This document shows, one piece after another, positions 12,901 to 24,929 of a DNA stretch of 54,438 nt. The notes under the pieces were generated by a model. The model saw only the letters and a program-made list of their open reading frames with translations. It made no database searches and was not told the origin of the DNA. Numbering within the stretch: the stretch's first letter is position 1; the number at the start of each line of letters is the position of its first letter. The DNA is taken from positions 1 through 54,438 of IMG/VR virus record IMGVR_UViG_3300037882_000418. The stretch is one strand, 5' to 3'. The position numbers and the translations under genes were made by a program. This DNA comes from a virus.

Positions 12901-14582
12901 GAATAAGAATCACTTTCTACTTGGTCATATAAATCCATATATGCCATTACTTCACTCTTACGAGTCTGAAGTTCTACAGCATCAGCATTATCTTTTAACT
13001 TGTTAGTTATGATATAATCAATATCTTCTTTAGTTAAGTTATTTACTTTAGCATAAGTAGCTATACCATAAGCAGAGTCAGATAAAGCATCTTGTACTGC
13101 ATATTCGTGATGAGTTTTATCTCCTTTAACAGAAGCTTTAAATGCTTGATCAAATAAGAATTTTTGATATAAATTATTGAATCCTTGATTTCTCCATTTA
13201 GTTTTGTCTACTTCTACTTCACCTGTCTGTGGATTAACATAATTTATTTTACCATCATCTGTTTTTCCAAATTCTTTTAAAATAGAATTATATCTATCAG
13301 GTAAAGACTTTCCAGTATTAGCTAAGTAATCAACATAATTATTTATATTTCCTTGGTAAGCTTTTAATAAAGATTTATTAAAATTAGATCCTTCTCTATC
13401 TGCTAATGCAGAAGTAGTACCTCCAATTATTCCGCCAAGTAATATACCACCAGCAGCTTGATCTTGATATGATCCTGCTTCTGGCCCAGTCTCCAATAAT
13501 CCATAACTAGCTATTTGAGGTATGGTCTTCATAAATCCTTTTACTCCTTCATACCACCTTTGAAATTGGGAATCATTAGTATTGGTAGTTCCTGTAGCTT
13601 TAGCTTTTTCATATTCAGAAACAGCTAATTGAATATTTTCTTCCCATAAACCTTCTGAAGCTAAACCTTTCAAAGCAGATTTACCGATAGAACTTTTTAA
13701 TTCTTCTTCAGTAATTTGATCTAAAGCCTTTACTGATCTAACTCCATCAAAAGCTTTTTTATTATGTAGCCACTTAGTCTCTAAAAAGTTAGGAGCCATT
13801 AAGTATAGCATATTATACTTAAAAGTATTTGATGCTGCTGTAGCTGCTTTTTGATCAATCTCTGCTTCAGACATATTAGGAAACTTAAGTTTTAAAGATT
13901 CTTTTACAGAATCATATACTTCTTTTCCTTCAACCATTGATTCAGAAGTAGTAGCATATAAAGTATTAGCAATTAATCCTACTGGGTTAGTCGCATCAAA
14001 CCCTAATTTAGCTCCTGCTTTTGACAAAGCACCTGTAAGCTTAGTAGCTTGTCCAACTTTACTAATTTGTGTACCCGGTACGTAAGCCGAAGCTAAGAAC
14101 TCTATACCATCCATAGCGTCTTGTGTCCACCAAGATGTAGTAAATACTTTTTGAGCAGTGTTACCTGTTAAGTATTTTCTTGAAGGATAAATAGGATTAG
14201 CAGCTTCAATTTCTGTTTCTGCATCATCAAATGCAGTCATTATTGTGCTATCAAAAGCTCTAGACCATGAAAAATCAATATCATCATTAAATGCTGCTGA
14301 AACTCCTTCTTGTACTAAACCTGCTACGCCAGCAAGTCCTGCTCCTAGTTTATACCCAATAGACGGTATAGCTCTTTTAGACGCATTAAATAATTGACCA
14401 AATGCAGATTGATTTGCGCCTCTAGTAAATGCTTGATTTCCTCCCGGCCTTAATCCCTGATCATAACTATTGTAGGGAGAAGTATTGGGTACAAAGTCTT
14501 GCGTCTGTACAGCATTAGTAGGTCTATAAGCACTTGGGTCTATTGCAAAAGATTCAACTTGCGGAAAAACTTGTGGTTCCAT
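6945..14582 (-). CDS. Giant virion protein with SF1 helicase motifs and a zincin motif, 2,545 aa (UGA-recoded)
   Basis: Three fragments join through UGA at residues 723 (12414-12416) and 2280 (7743-7745), all in one frame. The N-terminal 420 residues include hydrophobic glycine-rich segments (LGAGLAGVAGLV, GGILLGGIIGGTTSAL). From about residue 1165 there is an SF1-type helicase set: Walker A IIGTGKT, Walker B LIVLDES (about 1237), LAGDESQNR (about 1263), VYRTN, and QGIEAEEVYI with LYTSIGRA (about 1425). The C-terminal 260 residues contain LLHEFIHVITL near residue 2347, an HExxH zinc-protease motif. It overlaps the polymerase start (TAATG). It is probably ejected with the polymerase and may unwind or escort DNA; that is inference. 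Confidence 0.82.
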
Positions 14583-14583
14583 A

Positions 14584-16575
14584 TTATTGTCCTATTAATC
14601 TTTTATTGTTAAAGTAGTCAAATAAGAAAGTATTACCTTTAGCATCTTGAGTTGTATGTCCGAAGTTTTGATCAAAAGATAATTTATCTATTTCTTGTTC
14701 TAACCTATTTAAAGTAATAGGCTCTTCACCATTTGGATGCTGTATAGATAATCTTGTTTTATATTTTTGACCTGTTTCTGGATTAGTGTGATGCTGGTAT
14801 AACTGTTCTACTGCTTGTAATCTACCATTAGAATCTTTTTGGTATGTAATTTGTCTCTCAATAGGCGTACCTGCAAAAGATTTAGGTTCATATCTTTTTG
14901 TTACTGCATTATAAGACATCATACCTAAATTTATACCATTTTCGTAAATAGCAGTACCGTTAGGATTCTGAGATGCTTGAGCTAATTGTACAATAGGTTC
15001 ATGTGCTTTTACATATGCAGGAGGAGCTTCCATATAAATTTCATCTTTACCTACTTTAAATGCAAATGAAGGGTTCATACCATTAGAAGACTTAGTTAAA
15101 GTATTTAAATTCTTATACTGATCTTTTAATCCGCCATCTTTGGTATAAATATCTTCTTTATATTTTTCTATGAATTCACTGTAAGGTATTGTATTAACTA
15201 CACCATTTTTATCTTTAACACGAATAGTAGTATATTGACCTTGAGAACCTAACAATAATTGATTAGCAATATTCTTGCCTTGGTCTTCACCTAAAGCAAA
15301 ATAAGTACCTTTTTGTAATCCTCCTACTTGTTTAGCAGCTTCGTTGTATCGTTTTAATACTTCTGATGCAGGAGTATTAGGATTTACATCTTTTAATACT
15401 GTAGCCATTAAACTAGAATTAATATTTAAACTAGCTAGTTTACCGCTATTTAATAGCGTTTGTAAAGTAGATGCTGTCTCACTAATTGCGGATATAGGCA
15501 GCCCTAATTTTTTTCTTCTTTGAATTTCAGCGAATTCACTAGCTCCACTACCACCTCCAAATTGTGCGAAAGTATTTTCATTAGGAAAAATATCTTTTAA
15601 CTGAACATCGACTTTAATGTTATTTTGTCCGTAATCCATCTCACCAACTTTAGGATTAAATATAGATTGCATTTGTCCTAACATCTGATTCTGTCTAGCA
15701 TCTTCTCTTCTCTGCCTATCTAAATGTAAACCAACTTGGTCTGCGTCAGTAGTTTGAGAAGTGCTTTGAGAATTGTAAGAATAAGTTCTACCGTAAGAAT
15801 CTGCTAATCCATGTAAATACTGTTTACCGTCGAAAGATACATTTCTAAATTTAGCAGACTGTTGCATTGCTGCTAATAGGTTAGGATCTAATTGCATCGT
15901 TCTTAATGCGGTTTCATATACTTTATCGTATGCTAAAGATTCTCCAGTTTGTTTATTAGTATATTTATATAAGCCTCGTACACTATCCCATTCCTTAGAA
16001 TACTTATCAGCTACTAGATTATCTATAGATTTCTGTACGGCTTCATCTGGAGATTGCCATTTTAAAATCTGTTCAGGAGTAGTGATACCCCAAGCACCGG
16101 TTACAGGATCTTGTTTTAAATCTCCTATGTATCCTTTTGAGTTAGGGTTCATATAATATGAAGCTCCTTGATTAACTGCTTCAGAAGTTAATTCTTTATC
16201 TTTAATTGCGGTATCATACCAATCTTGATAAACTTTCTTTTGCGCCATAATAGCAGCAGCTTCACCACCGGGTTTCATATCTCTATCTATGTTAAGAGCT
16301 AAGTTATTTATGTCTCTATACGCTGCTGCATAGTCTCCATTGTAACTCTCAATTATTTTATCTTTTTCTTGTTGCCAGTTTTGTAATAAAGCATTAGCTC
16401 TCCCTCTATGTTGTGGAAGAGCATCTAAAGATATATTACCTAACTTTGCTGCTTGTTCATAACCAGTATCAAATCTTTTCTGCTTAGATTCTAAAGCAAA
16501 ACCTAAAGATTGTAAATCAGTTTTAGGTAAATACCAGTCTACTGGTGCATATTGTTGGTAGCGACTATATCCCAT
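14584..16575 (-). CDS. Virion cargo protein, 663 aa
   Basis: Begins MGYSRYQQYAPVDWYLPKTD, then a helical region (LESKQKRFDTGYEQAAKLGN, RGRANALLQNWQQEKDKIIE) and a long Gln/Asn/Ser-rich body, ending in TAA. No UGA. In known relatives the equivalent gene, between muzzle and polymerase, encodes a cargo protein held inside the tail. No enzymatic motif seen. Confidence 0.7.
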   Translation of the reverse strand: MGYSRYQQYAPVDWYLPKTDLQSLGFALESKQKRFDTGYEQAAKLGNISLDALPQHRGRANALLQNWQQEKDKIIESYNGDYAAAYRDINNLALNIDRDMKPGGEAAAIMAQKKVYQDWYDTAIKDKELTSEAVNQGASYYMNPNSKGYIGDLKQDPVTGAWGITTPEQILKWQSPDEAVQKSIDNLVADKYSKEWDSVRGLYKYTNKQTGESLAYDKVYETALRTMQLDPNLLAAMQQSAKFRNVSFDGKQYLHGLADSYGRTYSYNSQSTSQTTDADQVGLHLDRQRREDARQNQMLGQMQSIFNPKVGEMDYGQNNIKVDVQLKDIFPNENTFAQFGGGSGASEFAEIQRRKKLGLPISAISETASTLQTLLNSGKLASLNINSSLMATVLKDVNPNTPASEVLKRYNEAAKQVGGLQKGTYFALGEDQGKNIANQLLLGSQGQYTTIRVKDKNGVVNTIPYSEFIEKYKEDIYTKDGGLKDQYKNLNTLTKSSNGMNPSFAFKVGKDEIYMEAPPAYVKAHEPIVQLAQASQNPNGTAIYENGINLGMMSYNAVTKRYEPKSFAGTPIERQITYQKDSNGRLQAVEQLYQHHTNPETGQKYKTRLSIQHPNGEEPITLNRLEQEIDKLSFDQNFGHTTQDAKGNTFLFDYFNNKRLIGQ

Positions 16576-16577
16576 GT

Positions 16578-18851
16578 TTATTTCTTTTTAGGTTTTTTAT
16601 TAACTCCTAATAGCTCTATATACTGAGCTATATCTGGATATGCTGCAGCCATTTGTTGAGCAGCCATTTCATTTTGTTTTTGCTTATTCATTTCTACTCC
16701 TAAACCAGATACGTTAGCTAACATTTGACTAATTGCATTATTACGAGCTGCTTTATTTTGAGAATTAATTTGATCTACATTATACTTATTTTGATTATTC
16801 TCAGCCATTCTTTGCCCTAGTCGCTGCTCATAGTTAATCTGTGATTGCTTATTCATATCTGTATACCTATCTATAACACTAGAATCATTACGCATTTTAT
16901 TAGAATAGGCTTGCTGTAAATTAGATAACCTACTGCTATCTCCTATACTATTACCTATAGTTCCTTTAAGCGCATTGAAAGAATACATATTCTGATTCAA
17001 TGCTTGAGAAGGATCATAAGTAGCCATATTTATAGGGGCAGTATTCTGATATAGATTTTGTTTTTCAGGTTTCTGAAAAACCATAGGCATCTGACCTACC
17101 ATACCTAATCCTTGTAACATAGTACCTAAATTATCTCCAAATGGATTAGATTCTGGAGCTGGTGGAACACCATCTTTTAAACTTGATACATTTACATTAC
17201 GGTTGTTAACTGGAGCAGCTATATCATTAGCTGGGTTAGGTGGAACTAAAGCATCTATATTATCTGGGTAATTTGCACCAGAAAAATCTATATAAGGCCC
17301 ATTTCTGTAAATAGTTTCTGGGTTGGTAGATACTTGCCAAGTATTAGGATCTGTAGTAGTTTTATTTGTAACTTCTTGAGATATAATTTGGCCTGTAGTT
17401 GGGTTCATGCTACTTATTCCTAACATGCTATCTATTAAACCATTTTCAGGAATAGAATAAGATTTTGAAGTGGGGTCGTAACCTAAACTTTGTTTATAAG
17501 CATCACCAGATAGTTTCCATAGTTTATCATGCTGTGGCCCCCATTGGCTATCCATTGAGAATCCAGCTTTAACTAATTTATCTGTACCTATACTATTATA
17601 AAAAGATTGGTAATCAAAGTTATCCCAAGGTGGAGTACCGCCATCTTTGTAAGACATCTTTCCTCCTTTAGATAACATTTTAGTAGAACTTACTAAATCT
17701 TTTAACCCTCGTACAGTATCATTTAATACAGTTAATTGTTCTCTAGATTTTTGATTCATTAATAATGTATTTTGTGCTTCCTTATCGTATTTCTTCGTGG
17801 CAGCATTCTTATCTGATAAAGCTAATTTCTTATCGTCTTTAGCAAAAGAATTACCAGTAAGAGGATTTGTTAACATATCAGAGAATACATACTTACCTTG
17901 AGATGTATTAGAAATAGTTTCTCCGTGGTCTACATATGCTTGAGGTAATTCTACTCCATCTACTTGAGACGGATTATTACCTATAACTTCTTGAGTATTT
18001 GGGCCTGTAGTATTTAAATAACCTCCTGAAGCTTTTCTTTGTTTCAGGTACTCCTCTGTATCTATAGGTTGTTTATCTGTTAAAAATTTACCAGTACCTT
18101 TTAATGTAGATACATTTTTACCTTGAGTTAAATTAATATAGTCAGTGTCAGTTAATGGTATTAATTTTCCATTTTCTTTTTTGTACCTATCTGGTATTTG
18201 TTTTGGAGGTTCAGTAGACACTAGATTATTTGCAGGAATAATAGATAAAGAAGTATCATAAGGTTTTTCGTAAACTGGTTTTACTTTAGGTTTATAATAT
18301 ACTGGTACATCATTAAACATTCTTTTATCTCCATCTAAACGTTTTTCTCCCGCCTTTAACGGATTTTTATATACTATTTCTGTTCTGTGGTATTCTTTGG
18401 GTTTTATATTCAACCCTATATCTTTAGCATCAAAAGTAGGGCGTATAGCTTTATTTAAAGGAATAATTCCTCTATCTACAAACATAGTTTCCCCTTTAGT
18501 AGAATTATGCCCATGCACATCTAGTCAATTATCTAGCATAGGTTTGTTTAAATTGAATAATTTTAAACTATCTGTGTACGATTTATAGGCTAAGTCATAG
18601 GCTTTTTTATCCTTATATACTTTTTTCTTGGGGGGATCTATTAAACCTCCCATAGCCATACCATAAGGATTAGTATTTTGTTGCTTAGGCATATATGCTT
18701 GTGGTTGATTTTGTTGAGAAATCATTTGCCCTGCCATATTAGCAATAGGAGCAGCAATAGCTCCACCTCCGGGGATTAACCCTAGAAGTGGAGATACTGA
18801 TTGTAGAAATCCGCCGAAATCCATTGAAAATTTATTATTTTTCTTTTTCAT
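16578..18851 (-). CDS. Virion cargo (internal) protein, 757 aa (UGA-recoded)
   Basis: Two fragments join through UGA at 18525-18527 (PMLDN-W-LDVHGHNS). The N-terminus is basic (MKKKNNKFSM) followed by a glycine-rich hydrophobic stretch (FLQSVSPLLGLIPGGGAIAA) that could insert in membranes. The central part is low in predicted order, rich in Asn, Pro, Lys and Tyr. The C-terminal 150 residues are Gln/Asn-rich helix. It is the first of the large proteins upstream of the RNA polymerase, where crAss-like phages encode proteins packed in the tail and ejected into the host. Confidence 0.72.
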
Positions 18852-18855
18852 AGTA

Positions 18856-19305
18856 TTAGTTATAGACTCTAATTTCTAGTAAGGTACTAGAAAAAATATC
18901 ATTTTTTAAGCTTCCGGCACTATCTATGCTAGTAATAGTTAAGTTATTCTGATTTGTAAAGTAGCTACCAAAAGTAGTAGTAGAGTCTCAACTTGAATTT
19001 GTATTACCAATCAATATTGCAGTTTTATTAGGTGTAAAAGAACCCTCTATAGATTCTACATTGTATTCTCCTTCACTTAAAACAGAAAAAGTAATTTCTC
19101 CTAATTCGTTTTGTAGAATACTAGCCACGGGAGCAAATGTACTGGTTTGTGTAAGTATAGCTGTATAAACTTTATAAGGTTTTATATTTTTCCATAAAGA
19201 AAGTTTATTAGCCCCTTGGTATGTAAGAACTTGGCCTACTTGTCCTTGTGGAGTAGTATTTAAAGTATATAAACCACTACTATATAGATTTTTTCGATTT
19301 TCCAT
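18856..19305 (-). CDS. Hypothetical structural protein, 149 aa, one UGA-Trp codon
   Basis: Overlaps the end of the endolysin gene by 26 bases. UGA at 18988-18990 is read through (NSS-W-DSTTTFGSYF) to TAA at 18856. The sequence is beta-rich and Ser/Thr-rich, with YTLNTTPQGQVGQVLTYQGA and IRVYN at the end, like a small virion decoration or tail-tip protein. No specific match. Confidence 0.6.
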
Positions 19306-19900
19306 TTTGTTCTTTTTTATCTTTAATTTCTATTTCAACTACTGGAGTGGTATGCTTAATATAAGCAGCTTCTAATTTAGCATCGTATTGATTTTGTTTA
19401 AATGCTGGCCCGTTATACCTTTTAGCAAAACTTGTCCAATCTTTATCAATTAAAAACTGTTCTAATTTACATTGTCTAATATAATTACAGAAAGCTAATA
19501 AATGGTCTTTCTCAGATTTATACATAGAATTTATAAAGTCCTGTATAGAAGCAAATCCACAAAGCCCATAATTGAATCCCATTATCTGAAATAGTCCCCA
19601 AGATGCTGACATCAATGCAGCATTCCTATCATATTTAACTGCTACTCTTAGCTTATCATGTTGTTCAGATATTTTACCATATCCTCCTGCTTTCCTATTA
19701 GAAAGTTCAGGAATAACTTTGTCATATTTGCCTCCAGTTCTCCTAGAGAATATATGGCGTTCAAATAGAATAATAGGTTCTCCAGTTTCTAAGAATCCTG
19801 AACCTCTTGATTCCACTTCTGTAACTGCTTTAATTGCAGCCACTTCACAATTTAAAAGCTGTGCAGCTTCTATATAATCTTGTTCTATTAATTTATTCAT
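19280..19900 (-). CDS. Endolysin, N-acetylmuramidase type
   Basis: A 206-aa protein of the N-acetylmuramidase (DUF3380-like) family. It has AVTEVESRGSGFLETGEPII with the catalytic Glu near residue 28, followed by LFERHIFSR, SWGLFQIMGFNYGLCGF, and RYNGPAFKQNQYDAKLEAAY near the C-terminus. It cleaves the glycan backbone of peptidoglycan to release virions. No signal peptide, so export depends on the holin just upstream. Ends in TAG. Confidence 0.9.
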   Translation of the reverse strand: MNKLIEQDYIEAAQLLNCEVAAIKAVTEVESRGSGFLETGEPIILFERHIFSRRTGGKYDKVIPELSNRKAGGYGKISEQHDKLRVAVKYDRNAALMSASWGLFQIMGFNYGLCGFASIQDFINSMYKSEKDHLLAFCNYIRQCKLEQFLIDKDWTSFAKRYNGPAFKQNQYDAKLEAAYIKHTTPVVEIEIKDKKEQNGKSKKSI

Positions 19901-20432
19901 GTTTATTTGATTCTAATTTTGATCCGTAAATACTTGCAATAAATCCAAAACACTGTCCTAAGGATAACATAAACATACTACTAACTAAGTTTTCCATGAC
20001 TGTGGATGTATGACCGTAAATGTACGTAAATAAATACAAAGAAGCAGAAAGTAATATAGTTCCTATGATAGTTAGTAAGAAGTAAAACACTACTTTAGAT
20101 AGTGTCTTATCTTTATTTCGCTTTAACTCTGCCTCTAATCTATTAGTAGTATCCGCTAATAATGCGTCTGTCTTTGCTCTTTCTTGCTCTAATTCTGCTT
20201 GTTTAACTTTTAATTCATTATTTACTTTAAGTATTTCTTCTTGACTTTGAATTAGTCTTGTAGATTTATCTCTAAATAACAAATCGGCTTGAACAAAGTA
20301 TTCTTTTTGCTTTCCTTTTAAGTGTTTTGTTTCTATCAGTTTTAATAAATTTCCTTCTAAGTAAACGTTGTAGGTATTGGCTAAATGGATTAAACTATTT
20401 AAAATTTTTGTGTTTAAAATTATTTTATTCAT
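19893..20432 (-). CDS. Holin-like membrane protein, 179 aa
   Basis: Start at ATG 20432 (MNKIILNTKILNSL). Residues about 60-107 form a charged coiled coil (QAELEQERAKTDALLADT). Two membrane segments follow: about 114-138 (VVFYFLLTIIGTILLSASLY) and 149-170 (MFMLSLGQCFGFIASIYG). It overlaps the endolysin gene by eight bases. Two transmembrane segments and direct coupling to a peptidoglycan hydrolase support a holin. A spanin is less likely. Confidence 0.72.
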   Translation of the reverse strand: MNKIILNTKILNSLIHLANTYNVYLEGNLLKLIETKHLKGKQKEYFVQADLLFRDKSTRLIQSQEEILKVNNELKVKQAELEQERAKTDALLADTTNRLEAELKRNKDKTLSKVVFYFLLTIIGTILLSASLYLFTYIYGHTSTVMENLVSSMFMLSLGQCFGFIASIYGSKLESNKHE

Positions 20433-20874
20433 ATAATTTAAAAGGTATAGTTCTATTTTCAAATTTGGGTAAGTCGTATTGAAATTCTTGAATTCTTCTA
20501 AATATACCTTCTTTCTTACTCATTCAAAATTGTGCTCCTACTTTCTTAGCCTTTGCTATTTGTTCTAAATCTGAGTCATCAGAAATAATTCCTATAATTA
20601 CATTATTCCCATACTCGAAGTTAATTTTTCTAATAAGCTCTATCCCATCATATGATGAGCCTATTAAACTAGAAGTCACAAATACTACTTTAGGTCTGCT
20701 ATTTAAATTAGCATCTTCTTTGAAAGCTTGTTCTGCAGATTCCATAGTGGAAAATACTTTTAACTGTATAAAATCAGTTAGTATTTCAGAACTTGCTTGA
20801 AAAATTGTTTCAAATACTTTATTGTCATCTACTAAATAATACGAACATACTTTATTAATTTTATTTTCCATCAT
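20425..20874 (-). CDS. Receiver-like (response-regulator fold) protein lacking the phospho-acceptor Asp
   Basis: A 149-aa protein with a CheY-like pattern: SYYLVDDNKVFETIF with the acidic pair near residue 16, KVVFVTSSLIGSSYDGIELI in the phosphorylation-loop position, VIIGIISDDSD with the Ser/Thr position, and GAQF-W-MSKK with the conserved Lys. The residue at the phospho-acceptor position reads Thr (FVTSS) instead of Asp, so it is a pseudo-receiver. UGA at 20524-20526 is the Trp before the conserved Lys. It lies between the muzzle and the lysis genes. It may be a structural adaptor or interfere with host two-component signalling; both are inference. Confidence 0.68.
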
Positions 20875-20891
20875 TTATGTCTTCGCTTGGT

Positions 20892-23800
20892 TTATCTGTA
20901 CGAAATACTTTGTATAGTATTAAGTAGATTTACGGTTAATTTAATATTTGCTCGACTATTATATTCTAATCTAATCGCTAACCATCTATCTCTTAATCTT
21001 GGAAATTGAAATAAAGATGGACTAGAATTAATATTTACAGGAACTTTATCTGTAAAGTAATCTAAAGATATATTAGCCCAAGCAGATGAAGATATATTAG
21101 TGTTGGGTAATTGTAAGTCTCTTAGGTTATTTAATTTCCAACCATTTTGTACTTTACTCATTAATACATCTATACCATAATCAGTAGTAAAAGAATTCGT
21201 CTTCAATACCAAATTCTTAAACCCTGTTGATTGACTAGAGTTATAAGCCCAGATTCTATTAAATGAAAGATCAGAACTTACTCCATCTAAAGTAGAGTTA
21301 CATATTAACTCTAATGAGTTAAAAGCTTTTACGATTTGAGGTTCTTTATTAGATATAAATTCTAATACAAATTTTTTCTTTTCTTCTCCATAGTATACGT
21401 GATATAAACCTGTGTTGTGTAAATATACATTAGGTGAGGAAGGTTTGAAAGAATAGAAATTATTACCATCATTCATATAATTGTAAGGTAAATATGAATG
21501 GTATGAAACCCAAGCATTATGTCTAGGAGAGTATGATAATGTTCAAGACCTATTTTGAATTGCAGTGCTTTTACCAAAGTTAATTTTCTCATTAGATGTA
21601 GAATTTTTCTTTTGAAAAAAGAACTTTAATATTGGATCCCAATAAACTTTATTAGCTATAGTTGTAGTGTCTAAAAAATCTTTTTCTCCAGCAAAAGTAG
21701 TTTCATCTAATACAAAATCATTCTTAGTTATTATATACCTTTTATGTCTAGGATCATATGTAGCACATATACCCACACCATCTGTAGGATAAGTCCAAGG
21801 ATACCTATACCCAAGTAATCTATAAAACTGCTCATGTATACCAAAAGGTAAATTGTTCTCAAACCAATTAGTCATACCTTCAGTAACTAAGGCTGGTGGA
21901 TTAGCAAGTCTATGTATCTTACCATGCTCTGAGTCTGGATAAAAAGTTCCATATTCTGTAGTCACTACTCCCATCCAATCTCTGCATCCTCCATGCGGGT
22001 ATGTAGTAGTAGATAATTTCTTAAATGGTATTGATAAAGGATCTCCTGTACCTACATAAGCTACATCTTCATTAGTCTGAATGGATTGAGGTTTAGTAGG
22101 AATAAATACTGGGTAATTATATGTAAGTGCAAATAGATTATCATTATCTACAACTAAATGTTCTAATCCTCCGCAGTCTCCGTTTAAGTCTCTAAAATTA
22201 TTAGCTTTGAAGTTTCTATAGTTATCAGATACTTCTGTTTGAAAAGATTGTTCTGAAGCTATAATTCTGTAAGGATATTGATTACCACAATCAGAACACC
22301 ATTCATAATTAAAAGGTAATGGGAATACAGGTAAAGAAGAATGTTTTGTATAATCATCATTATACCCAAAGAATTCGGGTCTGTAATAAAAATTATTTTC
22401 TTCTGGCCAGTACCCATCACAATAATGAGCCAAAGCTAAATTACCTTCTGTAGAAGTATCATAAATATCACCTTTAAAATATTCTTGAGTCATAGGATCT
22501 ACTAATCCTTGATGTCTAAGTTCAGAATTAATTTCACTTTCATAATAAGCACTAATCATGGAAGTCATAGTGCCTAAACTATTATTATACTTAAAATCAA
22601 ATCGAGTTATAAATATATCTCCTCCAAAGTAATTAGCAATTAAATCGCCAGTCTTAGTTAGTTCTACATAGTTTATATTATGTAAAGTTGAATGCGCAGA
22701 TAAATTACCTGTTCTTAAAGATACATAAGATACTTTAAATGGGTTAGCACTTAAGTTAGTAGTTTCCCATTCGTAATCATCTGCTAACTCTAAAGCTAAT
22801 TCAGGTATTGTATGACTAGGGTTAGATACAGTTTTACCTCCAAGAGATTGTCTTACCATCGGATGTGCATTACTTGTTAATATTTCTGTACCGTCATTCT
22901 GGGTTCACCTATCTATATGCCTATATCCAGCAGTAGTTCTATTAAATAGCGTATTATTATCTAAGTGTGTATTCCAATCTATAAATATCTTTTTAACACT
23001 AAAGCTAGGTATCTCGTTGAACTCGGTTAAAAACTGTGCTTCTGAAGTTATATAAGACATATTTAAGCTAGGTCTTTTTACCATTTGAAGTGGGGAACAA
23101 TAAAAATGAATTCTTCTATCGTAAGTCACTGGTGACCAACCCGGTAATGGGGTAAAGAAATAATTACCTACTCTATCGCCTTCAATATGAGCTTGTCCAG
23201 AAGTATCTCCTATAACTTGAGAAGTTATCAAATAACCTTTATCAAAAATAGTTCTATTAGTGTCGTCTCTTTCTCCTCTGGCAATAACCCACTCTACAAC
23301 ATCTATAGTAACTTCAGAGGGTAAATTTAATACAAAGTTTGTAATATCTACATTTATACCTATAGGATAAATATTGTCTTCATCTTCTATAGGAATAAGT
23401 TCATTGTTAGGAAATTTATGATGTCTAATTTTACCTACTGGATAAATTCTATCCCCGTTACAATCTACATCTTCTGGGTAATTAACATCAGATTCCCAAT
23501 ACGCCATTCTATCGTTAGTGGCAGTATTAAATACTAACCATCTAGGTACTATATTTACACCGTACCCTATATCATCCCCTAAGTTAACGAAACCTAAATG
23601 CTTAACATCAGCTAAGTTGATTTCGTCTACACCTCTAGGAGTACCGTCAGCAATTACTGTAATATTATCTAAGTCAGATGGAATTGATTCTGTTCCGGGA
23701 ATATGAAATGCAGGAGTTCTAGTACCATCATTTAATTTACCATATATAGTTAGCGGATATACTTCGTCTCGTAGAAAAGATTTAGTTTTAGTATAGTAGT

Positions 23801-24929
23801 AAGGGGATTTAGGAATACCAGAAGTATTTAAATCATTTTTTAATACTGGTTGTCCAAACCATTTGACTACAATATTTTCATTGGCAGATCTTTGTACCCT
23901 AGCCCAATCGTATACTTTGTTAGATAGATTACCTAAGTATAATCTATTATCTATTTGAGCATGAGAACCTGCTTTGTAAATAGGTAAATTATTATTTAAT
24001 ACCTCTCCTAATTCAGTCTGTGTAGCATTAGAAGAATCTACTCCTCTAAATACAAAAGTTTGAGATGGGCCAGTAATAGCTTGTGGAGTAAGTAAATAAG
24101 TTCCAGATACTTCTCCTGTACCTGATGTAGCAGTAATTACTGCAATTCTAAAGAAAGTGAAATTAGAATCTAAATTATCTACTCTCAATACTACTGACTT
24201 GGTAGTAATAGCTACTTCTCCTACTCCTGCTACTCCGGGAGTAGCAATATTATACCCACCATCTACTTCATAATAACTAGAAGAAAGAGGTTCATTTGTA
24301 ATAGGATGAAATGGTGTAAAGTTAAGCCAAGGAGTTTCATTTAAATCAGTATCTAAATATTGAATGGCATATTGGTAGTTACCTACTTCTGTAGAACCTC
24401 CAAAATCTTGAACAGAGTCTACTGTTAAACTAGGCACAGTAATTTTCTTAGACAGATTCAAATTATCAGCTTCAAATGGAGTACCGTATTGTAATACATT
24501 ATCTACATCCATAACTCTGTATGGGTTTAAATCGTCTGTAAAATATATAGTTCTAACACACCCTTTTCTAATCCTAAATAACATTTTAATAGGATAGTGA
24601 GAATTAAAACTTAAATCTGGAGAAGAAATTAAAATAGTAAAAGTTTTTGTTCTTGGAAAGTATTCTCCTATTATAGATGATGTAGAAGTAACTACTGTAC
24701 AAATAAAAGTTTCCGTATCAGTAAGCACTGAACCTAAAAGAATAGGATTTACTCCGGGTAAAGCTACCTGTAATGCGTTACCTAGTTCATTAGTTATAAA
24801 CGGAAAATCTCCATCTGTAGATTCTAATACAGCATTTAGAGCATAAGGATATGTACCATCTTTCTGTACTAATGGAGAGGTATCTTTAACTAAGCCAGCA
24901 GATATAGTATTTGTATTTGCTAAGTTCAT
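20892..24929 (-). CDS. Muzzle-like tail protein, 1,345 aa (UGA-recoded)
   Basis: Three standard-code fragments join into one frame through UGA at residues 675 (22905-22907) and 1129 (21543-21545). The second UGA gives RS-W-TLSYSPRHNAWVSYHS, a segment that I recognise as strongly conserved in the big tail protein of crAss-like phages, with Trp at this position. The protein is beta-rich throughout, with N-terminal TISAGLVKDTSPLVQKDGTY. The size, and its place between ring proteins and the lysis/cargo genes, match the 'muzzle' (tail nozzle) protein of crAss001. Ends in TAA. Confidence 0.83.
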
